Origin: JAJXWB01 sp037044955
GTDB lineage: Bacteria; Pseudomonadota; Alphaproteobacteria; Rhizobiales; Beijerinckiaceae
Assembly (NCBI GenBank): GCA_037044955.1
Contig: JBAOHX010000005.1
Location: forward strand, 124,001 to 188,000
DNA: 64,000 bases
Reading direction: 5' to 3'
This document shows, piece after piece, positions 47,445 to 55,997 of the stretch. The notes beneath the pieces are model-generated. The model saw only the letters and a program-made list of their open reading frames with translations, was not told the DNA's origin and ran no database searches. The number at the start of each line of letters is the position of its first letter. The first letter of the stretch is position 1. A program made the translations under genes and the position numbers.

Positions 47445-48314
47445 ATGAAAGCCGCAATGGCCGAGGTCGACGATATCGCCCCGCAGGCGGAGCGCCTGCA
47501 TGGGCCGCTGACGCGGCTGCTGCGCCCGCTCGTGCGTCTTGCGATCCGCGCCGGCATGACCTTTCCCGCGCTCGCCGACCTCCTGCGCGAACTCTACGTC
47601 AATGTCGCCGAGCATGATTTCGCGCTTGCCGACAAGGAGCAGACCGACAGCCGGATCAGTCTGCTGACCGGCATTCACCGCAAGGAGGTGCGCCGCCTGC
47701 GCGGCGCCGGCGCGCCGGTGCGCGACGTGCCGAGTTCGGTTTCGCGCACGTCGCAGATCGTCGCGCGCTGGCTGGCCGCGCCGCGCTTCTCCGATCGCAA
47801 GACCGGCCCCAGGCCGCTTCGCCGCGCGGGCGGGGCCGGCCGCGGCCCGACTTTCGAGGAACTGGTGGAAAGCGTGACGCGCGACGTGCGCCCGCGCGCC
47901 GTTCTCGACGAATGGCTCGACCGCAAGCTCGTCGAGATCGACGCGGACGGAAACATCGTGCTGACCCGGGCCGCGATCGCGCCCGGCGCGGGCGACGAAC
48001 GCCAGCTCCATTATTTCGGACGCAACCTGCACGACCATATCGCGGCCGCCAGCGCCAACGTGCAATCGGCGAACCCGCCCTTCATGGAACGCGCCGTCCA
48101 TTACGAGGGCCTGACCGAAGAACAGGCGAAGAAGCTCGAGGCGCTGTCGCGCGAACTCGGCATGAACGCGCTGCGCGCCGCCAACGAGCAGGCGCAGGCC
48201 GAAGGCGAAGCGGGGGAAAGCGGCGACTGGCGCTGGAATTTCGGCGTCTACGTTTTTCGCACGCGGGAAACGGGCGGCGAGGCGCAACCGGCAAACGAGG
48301 ACAGATCGAAGTGA
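47445..48314 (+). CDS. DUF6502 family protein
   Basis: The protein has 289 residues from ATG 47445 (TTG 47400 or ATG 47457 are alternatives). The N-terminal half shows the family-type LRPLVRLAIRAGMTFPALADLLRELYVNVAEHDF and DSRISLLTGIHRKEVRRLRG, which looks like a helix-turn-helix; the rest is helical with an acidic C-terminus. The family is uncharacterised; a DNA-binding regulator is a reasonable guess. Its TGA overlaps the GTG of the following DUF5666 gene, so the pair is translationally coupled. It is divergent from the tiny membrane protein gene. Confidence 0.8.
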   Translation: MKAAMAEVDDIAPQAERLHGPLTRLLRPLVRLAIRAGMTFPALADLLRELYVNVAEHDFALADKEQTDSRISLLTGIHRKEVRRLRGAGAPVRDVPSSVSRTSQIVARWLAAPRFSDRKTGPRPLRRAGGAGRGPTFEELVESVTRDVRPRAVLDEWLDRKLVEIDADGNIVLTRAAIAPGAGDERQLHYFGRNLHDHIAAASANVQSANPPFMERAVHYEGLTEEQAKKLEALSRELGMNALRAANEQAQAEGEAGESGDWRWNFGVYVFRTRETGGEAQPANEDRSK

Positions 48315-49513
48315 GCGAGCCGCGCAATTCCGCCCGTCGCGCCTTTCTGCTGCTGGCCTCCGCGGCGGCTCTCGTCGCGCATCCGTTGCGCGCGGCGGCG
48401 CAGCGCGGCGGCGACAATGGCATCGGCGGCACCGGCTATGCGCCGCCGACCGGCGAACGCGACAATGGCATGGGCGGCACCGGCGTCGTCGGCACGATTC
48501 GCCGTTTCGGCAGCATCTACGTCAACGAGGCGCGCATCGCCTATCCGCGCAATGCGCGCGTCACGATCGACGGTCGTGCCGCCCGCGCGAACGACCTGCG
48601 CATCGGCCATGTCGTCACGCTGGTCGCCGCCGGGCCGCGCGATGCGCTGGCGACGCAGGCGATCGCGGTGACGCATGAAGTCGTCGGCCCCGTCGAAGCC
48701 GTTGCGGACGGCCGCGCGAAAGTTCTGGGGCAGGACGTGATCCTGCCAAAGGGCGCAAGAGTGAGGAAGGGACAGACGATCGCCGTGAGCGGCCTGCGCA
48801 TGCCCGACCAGACGATCGCCGCGAGCCTGATCGAGAAAACCTCGCGGGGTCGCGCGCTCGTCGTCGGGCGCATCGAGCGCGACGACGACGGCGGAATGCG
48901 CATCGGCGCGCTGCCCATCGACGGCCCGGGAGCCGAAGCGGTCGGACAGCGCGTACGACTGGCCGGCGCGATGCGGGACGGCCGTTTTGCGGCAGGCGCG
49001 ACAGAACCCCTGGCGATCGCGCCGGCGGGCGCGCAACGCCTGCTGCTCGAAACCTACGCCAGCGCGAACGGCGCGGTGACCACGCCCGAAGGGTTCGTCG
49101 CGGCCGTCGCGCGCGGCGCGGCGCTGCTGAACGGCGTCGCGCGCGTCATCCTCAGCGCGGAGCGCGACGAGGCCGGAGGCTGGACGGTGCAATCGAGCCG
49201 CGCGGTGGAAGGCGGACCGCCAATGCCGCAAGCGCCCATGCCCGGCGGGCCCGGGACGCCGGGTGGGCCGGGAGCGCCGGGCGGGCCACGCGGTCCCGGA
49301 GGGCCGGGCGGACCAGGAGCGCCGGGCGGTCCGCGCGGCTCGAACGGGCCGAATGTTCCGGGCTGGCCCGGCGGCATGGGCGGCCCCGGCGGCATGGGTC
49401 CAGGCGGCATAGGGCCTGGCGGCATGGGGCCAGGCGGCATAGGGCCTGGCGGCATGGGCCCGGGAGGTCCGGGCGGCGGCGGGCCGGGAGGCTTCGGCGG
49501 CGGCCGTCGCTGA
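48311..49513 (+). CDS. DUF5666-domain secreted protein with collagen-like C-terminal tail
   Basis: GTG 48311 starts a 400-residue protein. A Tat-like signal (ARRAFLLLASAAALVAHP, residues about 8-25) is followed by Gly-rich GIGGTGYAPP and GMGGTGVVGTI. DUF5666-type beta modules occupy about 55-290 (RRFGSIYVNEARIAYP; HEVVGPVEAVADGRAKVLGQ). The last 95 residues are Gly-Pro-X triplets (PGGPGTPGGPGAPGG; GGMGPGGIGPGGMG repeated), a collagen-like tail. An exported surface or periplasmic role is inferred. Function unknown. Confidence 0.85.
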   Translation: MSEPRNSARRAFLLLASAAALVAHPLRAAAQRGGDNGIGGTGYAPPTGERDNGMGGTGVVGTIRRFGSIYVNEARIAYPRNARVTIDGRAARANDLRIGHVVTLVAAGPRDALATQAIAVTHEVVGPVEAVADGRAKVLGQDVILPKGARVRKGQTIAVSGLRMPDQTIAASLIEKTSRGRALVVGRIERDDDGGMRIGALPIDGPGAEAVGQRVRLAGAMRDGRFAAGATEPLAIAPAGAQRLLLETYASANGAVTTPEGFVAAVARGAALLNGVARVILSAERDEAGGWTVQSSRAVEGGPPMPQAPMPGGPGTPGGPGAPGGPRGPGGPGGPGAPGGPRGSNGPNVPGWPGGMGGPGGMGPGGIGPGGMGPGGIGPGGMGPGGPGGGGPGGFGGGRR

Positions 49514-49529
49514 GCCTGCTCAGCGCGAC

Positions 49530-49573
49530 GACGATCGACTTGTCGGCGCCTCGGGGGGCGCGACAAGATCGTC
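49530..49573. terminator. Hairpin between convergent DUF5666 and phoB genes
   Basis: GACGATC (49530-49536) pairs with GATCGTC (49567-49573), and TTGTCGGCGCC with GGCGCGACAA inside, with a small bulge. The long stem lies exactly between the convergent stops and overlaps the phoB stop codon. A two-way terminator is likely; there is no clear T run. Confidence 0.45.
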
Positions 49574-50330
49574 ATTCCTTTCCAAACGTCTCGTCGAAGG
49601 CATAGCCCGCGCCCCGCACGGTGCGGATCGGGTCGCGCTCCCGGCCCCGCACGAGCGCCTTGCGCAAACGACCGATATGGACGTCGACAGTGCGTTCGTC
49701 GATCTCGGCCACGGTTCCCCACACGAAGTCCAGAAGCTGCGCGCGCGAAAAGACGCGGCCCGGCTTTTCGAGCAGGAATTCGAGCAGCCGGAATTCGGTC
49801 GGCCCGAGGTGAATTTCACGACCCGAGCGGCGTACGCGCTTGGTCTGGCGATCGAGGTCGATCTCGCCGGCCTTCAACCTGTCGGCAATTCTTTCGGGCT
49901 TGGCGCGGCGCAGGAGCGAGCGTACGCGCGCCATGAGTTCGGGCACGGAAAACGGTTTGACGACGTAGTCGTCGGCGCCCACGGACAAGCCACGCACCCG
50001 CTCGGCTTCCTCGCCGCGCGCGGTCAGCATGATGATCGGCAAGCCGCGCGTCTCGACGCGCGCGCGCAGGCGACGACAAACCTCGAGACCCGAGACGCCT
50101 GGCAGCATCCAGTCCAGGATCACCAGATCATACGTGGTTTCGGCGATGCGGATTTCCGCATCGTCTCCGCGCTCCACGCGATCGACGAGATAGCCTTCCG
50201 ACTCCAGATTGTAGGTCAGGAGAATGCCGAGCGCCTGCTCGTCCTCGACAATCAGGACGCGCGGCGGCCGCGTTGGCCTGGCTTCTCTGGGAGAGGCGGG
50301 GCGTTGCTCGTCCATCAGGATCTCGCTCAT
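49572..50330 (-). CDS. phoB: Phosphate response regulator PhoB
   Basis: The 252-residue OmpR/PhoB-type regulator has an N-terminal receiver (about 24-140) with the phosphorylatable Asp in LVILDWMLPG and a conserved Lys in VVKPFSVPEL, and a C-terminal winged helix (about 155-248; LGPTEFRLLEFLLEKPGRVFSR, ERTVDVHIGRLRKAL). An extra 20-residue polar stretch precedes the receiver. Its ATG overlaps the stop of phoU. It should activate the pst promoter through the Pho box at 54883-54911. Confidence 0.95.
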   Translation of the reverse strand: MSEILMDEQRPASPREARPTRPPRVLIVEDEQALGILLTYNLESEGYLVDRVERGDDAEIRIAETTYDLVILDWMLPGVSGLEVCRRLRARVETRGLPIIMLTARGEEAERVRGLSVGADDYVVKPFSVPELMARVRSLLRRAKPERIADRLKAGEIDLDRQTKRVRRSGREIHLGPTEFRLLEFLLEKPGRVFSRAQLLDFVWGTVAEIDERTVDVHIGRLRKALVRGRERDPIRTVRGAGYAFDETFGKE

Positions 50331-51028
50331 TGCCCGCTCGCGGCTACCGCGCCCTTGGGCCGATCCATCGGCGGCGCCTCGCCGGTGACCAGGTAGATCA
50401 CGGTTTCCGCGATATTCGTCGTGTGGTCGCCGATGCGCTCGATGTTCTTGGAGCAGAACAGGAGATGCGTGCAGAAGGTGATGTTGCGCGGATCTTCCAT
50501 CATGAACGTGAGCAGGTCGCGGAACACGCTGTCTTCCAGCGCATCGAGCTCCGCGTCGCGCGCCCAGACAGCGCGCGCGCGCTCGACGTCGCGCTGGGCA
50601 TATGCATCGAGCACATCCTTGAGCTGCAGGGCGGCGAGCTCGTGCATCGAGCGCAACCCCACGATCGCGCGCGGCATCCGCGCTTCCGCGGCGATCTTGG
50701 CCGCGCGCTTGGCGATGTTCTTCGCGAGATCCCCGACCCGCTCGAGATCGCCGGAAACACGAATGGCGGCGACGCATTCGCGCAGGTCGACGGCCATCGG
50801 CTGGCGTCGGGCGATGGTCAATATCGCATTGTCCTCGACCTCGCGCTGCAGCGTATCCAGTCTCGGGTCGACGGCGATCGTCTTTCTGGCAAGATCAGTG
50901 TCCAGCCTGGCGAGCGCGTCCATGGCGTCCGACAGCATCTGCTCGGCTATGCCGCCCATTTCCGCAATGCGCTGGCCAAGCGCCCCGAGTTCCCGGTCGT
51001 ACGCCTTTACGGTGTGATGATCGCTCAT
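50327..51028 (-). CDS. phoU: Phosphate transport system regulator PhoU
   Basis: PhoU couples Pst transport to PhoR/PhoB signalling. The 233-residue protein shows the two-repeat PhoU fold: VKAYDRELGALGQRIAEMGG, then metal-binding type VSGDLERVGDLAKNIAKRA in the first repeat and KNIERIGDHTTNIAETVIY in the second. It lies between pstB and phoB, overlapping phoB by four bases, as in most proteobacteria. Length is normal. Confidence 0.96.
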   Translation of the reverse strand: MSDHHTVKAYDRELGALGQRIAEMGGIAEQMLSDAMDALARLDTDLARKTIAVDPRLDTLQREVEDNAILTIARRQPMAVDLRECVAAIRVSGDLERVGDLAKNIAKRAAKIAAEARMPRAIVGLRSMHELAALQLKDVLDAYAQRDVERARAVWARDAELDALEDSVFRDLLTFMMEDPRNITFCTHLLFCSKNIERIGDHTTNIAETVIYLVTGEAPPMDRPKGAVAASGQ

Positions 51029-51047
51029 CGATCTCTCCTGTGCCGCA

Positions 51048-51865
<818 letters not shown>

Positions 51866-51869
<4 letters not shown>

Positions 51870-52711
51870 TTCGTTGCGCTCCTCGATCCGATCGTGCGCG
51901 CGACGATGTTCAACGCGAGCACGGCAAACGTGATGATGAGTGCGCCCGCCCAGGCGAGGCGCTTCCAGTTGGGGTCGGGATTGTTGATGAAATTGTTGAT
52001 GGTGACGGGGAGATTTGCGACCTCGCGCATGAGGTCGAGACTCCAGAACTGGTTCGACAGCGCCGTGAACAACAGCGGCGCCGTCTCGCCGCTGACGCGG
52101 GCGACCGCCAGCAGAAGTCCGGTGACAAGGCCGGTCCGGGCCGCCTTGTAGGCGACGTGACGCACGACGAGCGCACGCGGCAGCCCGAGGCCGGTTGCGG
52201 CTTCGCGCAATTGCTGCGGCACCAGAAGCAGCATGTTCTCGGTCGTGCGCACGACCACGGGAATGACGATGACCGCCAGCGCGAGCGCGCCGGCGATGCC
52301 GGAGAAGCCGTGCATCGGCACGACGACCGCGCCGTAGATGAACAGGCCGACAATGATCGACGGCGCCGACAGGAGAATGTCGTTGATGAAGCGGATGACG
52401 GTCGTCAGCTTTTCGTAGCGGCCATATTCCGCCATGTAGGTGCCGGCAAACAGACCGATCGGCGCGCCGATGCCGACGCCGATGACGGTCAGCGCGAGGC
52501 TGCCCATGATGGCGTTGAGGAGGCCGCCGCCCTGGACGTTCGGCGGGGGCGTCATTTCGGTGAAGACCGCGAGGTTCAACCCGCCGAGGCCATTCCAGAG
52601 CAGGGTTGCGAGGATGACGAAGAGCCAGGCGAGACCGAGCGCGGTCGCCGCCATGCACAGGCCCATGGCGACGCCATTGCGGCGCTTGCGGGCCTGATAG
52701 AGAGCGCTCAT
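51866..52711 (-). CDS. pstA: Phosphate ABC transporter permease PstA
   Basis: This 281-residue permease has about six membrane helices and the EAA-type loop REAATGLGLPRALVVRHVAYKAA that contacts PstB. Landmarks LTVIGVGIGAPIGLFAGTYMAEYG and NDILLSAPSIIVGLFIY are family-like. The 3' end overlaps pstB and the start is one base beyond pstC's stop. Functions in the inner membrane. Confidence 0.96.
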
Positions 52712-52712
52712 G

Positions 52713-53711
52713 TCAGTTTCCCGCTTTCTTTTCGACGCGCATCAGCAAGAGCCTTGCGACGGCGAGCACCGCGAAGGTGAGCGCGAACAGCAGGAGGCCG
52801 AGCAGGATCAAGGCCGACTGATGCACGTCGGAGGCTTCAGCGAACTCGCTGGCGATCGCCGCCGAGATCGTGGTCGACGGCGCGAAGATCGACGACTGGA
52901 TCTTGAAGGAATTGCCGATCACGAAAGTGACGGCCATGGTCTCGCCGAGCGCGCGGCCGAGCGCCAGCATCATGCCGCCGATGACGCCGACGCGGGTGTA
53001 GGGAATGACCACGTTCCTCACGACTTCCCATGTCGTGCAACCGACGCCATAGGCTGCTTCCTTCAGAACCGGCGGCACGGTCATGAACACGTCGCGCGAG
53101 ATCGAGGCGATGAAGGGCAGGACCATGATCGCAAGAACCAGCGACGCATTGAACAGCGACAGGTTGCTCGCCGGCCCCCTGAATATCTCGCTCAGGATCG
53201 GCACGTTTGCGAAGGCCGCGATGACGGCGGGCTGGAAGTGTTCGGCCAGAAACGGCCCGAGCACGAAGAAGCCCCACATGCCGTAGATGATGGACGGGAT
53301 GCCCGCGAGCAGCTCGATCGCGGTCGAGATCGGCTGGCGCAGTTTCTGCGGGCAGAGTTCGGTGAGAAAGACCGCGACGCCAAGGCCCACGGGCACGGCG
53401 ATCGCCATGGCGATAAGGGACGAGACGAGCGTGCCGTAGATCGGGCCGAGGCCGCCGAGAATGGGTTCGGGCTGCGCATTCGGCGCCCAGCGCTGCGTCG
53501 TGAGGAAGTCGATCCCGAAAGCCTGGATGGCGGGCCACGCGCCGACAATGAGCGACGCGATGATGCCGCCGAGGATCAGCAGGACGATCCACGCGGAAAC
53601 GCGCGTCGCCCACAGGAAAAGCAAATCATTCGTCCTCAGGCGATCCAGCGCCGCGCTTCTGTCGCCTGTCGGTTCATCCGCCGCCGATGCAGCCATTGTC
53701 GCCTCGGACAC
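52713..53711 (-). CDS. pstC: Phosphate ABC transporter permease PstC
   Basis: The 332-residue permease has a polar 25-residue N-terminus, six main membrane helices, and the coupling loop LKEAAYGVGCTTWEVVRNVVIPYTR. IYGMWGFFVLGPFLAEH and LAGIPSIIYG are typical of PstC. It forms the phosphate channel with PstA. The gene lies one base from pstA and about 63 bp from pstS. Confidence 0.96.
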   Translation of the reverse strand: MSEATMAASAADEPTGDRSAALDRLRTNDLLFLWATRVSAWIVLLILGGIIASLIVGAWPAIQAFGIDFLTTQRWAPNAQPEPILGGLGPIYGTLVSSLIAMAIAVPVGLGVAVFLTELCPQKLRQPISTAIELLAGIPSIIYGMWGFFVLGPFLAEHFQPAVIAAFANVPILSEIFRGPASNLSLFNASLVLAIMVLPFIASISRDVFMTVPPVLKEAAYGVGCTTWEVVRNVVIPYTRVGVIGGMMLALGRALGETMAVTFVIGNSFKIQSSIFAPSTTISAAIASEFAEASDVHQSALILLGLLLFALTFAVLAVARLLLMRVEKKAGN

Positions 53712-53774
53712 GCCGTCGCTCCTTACGCACGAGTCGGGCGGCGACGCCGGGGCGCCGCCGCCGAATGCGTGTCC

Positions 53775-54809
53775 TCAGCTCTTGATCTCGCCGGCCCAGG
53801 TCTTGTGGATCATGTCCTTCACGTTGGCCGGCATCGGGATGTAGTCGAGCTCTTCGGCCGTCTTGTCGCCGTTCTTGAAGGCCCAGTCGAAAAACTTGAT
53901 CGCTTCCGCCGACGCCGTCCTGTCGGTCGGCTGGGCGTACATGAGGATGAAAGTCGCGGCCGTCATCGGCCAGGAGGCTTCGCCCGGCTGGTTCGACAGG
54001 ATGAGGTAGTAGCCCGGCGCATTCGCCCAGTCGGCGTTGGCGGCGGCGGCCTGGAAGGCGGCGAGCGTCGGCGACACGCGCTTGCCGGCCTTGTTGATCA
54101 TGTCGACATGCGTCATCTTGTTCTGCTTGGCGTAGGCGTATTCGACATATCCGATCGAATTCTTCGTCTGACCGACGTTGCCCGCGACGCCGTCATTGCC
54201 CTTGGCGCCGACGCCGACCGGCCATTCCACGGCGGTGTTTGCGCCGATCTTCGTCTTCCACTCGTCGGAAGCCTTCGAGAGATAATCGGTGAAGTTGAAC
54301 GTCGTGCCCGAGCCGTCCGAGCGGCGCACGACGGCGATCGCCGCGTCGGGCAGCTTCACGCCGGCGTTGAGCCTGGCGATCGCGGGATCGTTCCACTTGG
54401 CGATCTTGCCGAGGAAGATGTCGGCCAGCGTCGCGCCGTCGAGCACGAGTTCGCCTGATTTCACGCCGTCCACGTTCACGACCGGCACGATGCCGCCCAT
54501 GACCTGCGGCCACTGGATGAGGCCGTCCTTCTTCAGCTTCTCGGCGGTCAGCGGCGCGTCGGTCGCGCCGAAGGTCACGGTCTTGGCCAGGATCTGCTTG
54601 ATGCCGGCGCCCGAGCCGATCGACTGGTAGTTGAGGCCGGCGCCGGTCTCCTTCTTGTAGGCGTCGGCCCATTTCGAATAGATCGGATAAGGAAAGGTGG
54701 CGCCGGCGCCGGAGATGTCGGCGGCGCGGGCGGGGGCGGCCGCGAAGGCGCCAAGAGACGCCACACATCCGGCCACGCAGGCGGCGCGGGTGATCTTGCT
54801 CAGGAACAT
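53775..54809 (-). CDS. pstS: Phosphate ABC transporter substrate-binding protein PstS
   Basis: ATG 54809 is chosen because GAGGA lies just upstream and a clean signal peptide follows (MFLSKITRAACVAG, ending APARA/AD); a further upstream ATG at 54830 would add seven acidic residues ahead of the signal. The 344-residue mature-type protein has the family pattern ISGAGATFPYPIYSKW, and VVRRSDGSGTTFNFTDYLS, whose Ser/Gly/Thr bind phosphate. First gene of the pst operon, behind the Pho box. Confidence 0.97.
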   Translation of the reverse strand: MFLSKITRAACVAGCVASLGAFAAAPARAADISGAGATFPYPIYSKWADAYKKETGAGLNYQSIGSGAGIKQILAKTVTFGATDAPLTAEKLKKDGLIQWPQVMGGIVPVVNVDGVKSGELVLDGATLADIFLGKIAKWNDPAIARLNAGVKLPDAAIAVVRRSDGSGTTFNFTDYLSKASDEWKTKIGANTAVEWPVGVGAKGNDGVAGNVGQTKNSIGYVEYAYAKQNKMTHVDMINKAGKRVSPTLAAFQAAAANADWANAPGYYLILSNQPGEASWPMTAATFILMYAQPTDRTASAEAIKFFDWAFKNGDKTAEELDYIPMPANVKDMIHKTWAGEIKS

Positions 54810-54882
54810 GGGGTCCTCGTCATCTGTCATGCGACGCGCGTGGGCGTCGGGGCGCTGACTACGTGCCGCGCGCTACGCAACA

Positions 54883-54911
54883 ACGACAATTAGATGACAG
54901 GGAGATGACAG
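54883..54911 (-). promoter_or_regulatory. Pho box upstream of pstS
   Basis: On the minus strand CTGTCAT (54911-54905) is repeated as CTGTCAT (54900-54894) after four bases, and TTGTCGT (54889-54883) follows after another four. Seven-base repeats with 11-bp phasing are the known PhoB binding pattern. The site lies 74 bp upstream of the pstS start and should place the pst-phoU-phoB operon under PhoB control. Confidence 0.88.
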
Positions 54912-54978
54912 TCGGGCGGATGGCCAGGTTTGCTTTGACCGATCCCGGGTTCGCGTAGCGCGCCGCCAGGCGCGGCGC

Positions 54979-55800
54979 TCAGGACCGCGCCGCGTTGACC
55001 ACAAGGTAGCCTGCGACGATCTCGATCAGCTGATCGGCATTGGCGGGGCGCTCCGGCCCCAGATTGGCGCACAGGACGTACTGGACACCGCTCCGGGTCG
55101 TGACGGACCACATGTCGAACCTCGAGGCCTCGTGGGGGTAGGTCTGCGCCCTGATGCGGTCCAGGTCAGCCGAAATGGAACGGGCCGCAGCGAATTCCGC
55201 CTCGGAGAGTTCCGCGCCCGGCGTCGCCGCGGCGACACGCAGCGCTCCACCGCCTCGCGACAGGACGAGGGCCGGTCCCTCGAACAGGCGGCCGATGGTG
55301 TTCGCAGCCGCCTGGAGAAAGTCCTGTTGCGGAACGCCTGCGACGAGCGCATGGGCCAGTCGGCGCAACTCCTCCGTCTGCGCGGCGCTCCGCATTGCCG
55401 CGAGCGCGTATTGACGCGACTGCCACGCAACAGTGCTCACGATTCCCGCCGTCAGGAGCAGCAGTCCCGCCGCCCAGATGTCCGACGGGTCGGTCATGCG
55501 CACGCTGAAGTATGGCTGCGTGAAGAAGAAGTCGAAGGCGAAGACGCTCGCAACCGTCGCGACGATCGACTGGCCAAGTCCATAAGCGAGACCGGCGATC
55601 ACCACGGGCAAGACGAAGATCAGCGTGAGGCCCGGCGAAGGGACGACCGGGCTCGCGACATATGCGATGAACGTGGCGATGACAACGAGGACGAGCGCGA
55701 TTGCATATTGCGCCCACGACGGCAGCCGAAATTCGTTCAGGCCGCCCGCACCCACGGCTGCAACCGTCAAAGACGGGTCGCCTTGCGCTGCTTCCGTCAT
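54979..55800 (-). CDS. Stand-alone DUF4118 (KdpD-like membrane sensor) protein lacking a kinase
   Basis: ATG 55800 is preferred (GGAGAG seven bases upstream); ATG 55812 is the alternative. The 273-residue protein has four membrane helices (residues about 28-115) with the DUF4118 pattern GLTLIFVLPVVIAGLAYGLG and FAFDFFFTQPYFSVRMTDP, a short helix (about 115-140), and a GAF-like domain (about 140-270). This is the same order as the sensor middle of the full KdpD at 59354-62059, but the KdpD N-domain and the histidine kinase are absent. It may sense ions or bind partner kinases; function unproven. Divergent from kup. Confidence 0.8.
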   Translation of the reverse strand: MTEAAQGDPSLTVAAVGAGGLNEFRLPSWAQYAIALVLVVIATFIAYVASPVVPSPGLTLIFVLPVVIAGLAYGLGQSIVATVASVFAFDFFFTQPYFSVRMTDPSDIWAAGLLLLTAGIVSTVAWQSRQYALAAMRSAAQTEELRRLAHALVAGVPQQDFLQAAANTIGRLFEGPALVLSRGGGALRVAAATPGAELSEAEFAAARSISADLDRIRAQTYPHEASRFDMWSVTTRSGVQYVLCANLGPERPANADQLIEIVAGYLVVNAARS

Positions 55801-55928
55801 CGAACTCTCCATCGGAACCGCTGATCCGCGCCAATGTCGAACCAGCCGAGCATGCGAGACAGATGCGAGCCGCAGCGTAAATTTTCGAGATGGAATGCGG
55901 AGCGCCCGTATAAATTTTCCATAAATTT

Positions 55929-55957
55929 TTGCACTTGCCTGGTTGCTCGTGTATAGG
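55929..55957 (+). promoter_or_regulatory. Sigma-70-type promoter of kup
   Basis: TTGCAC (55929-55934) and TATAGG (55952-55957) are 17 bp apart, about 40 bp upstream of the kup ATG. The region ahead (55880-55930) is AT-rich, with three AAATTT units that may hold further regulatory sites for kup or the divergent DUF4118 gene. Confidence 0.5.
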
Positions 55958-55997
55958 CGCCGCGTTCCATCCGGGAAGACTCTCGAGGACGACTTAA

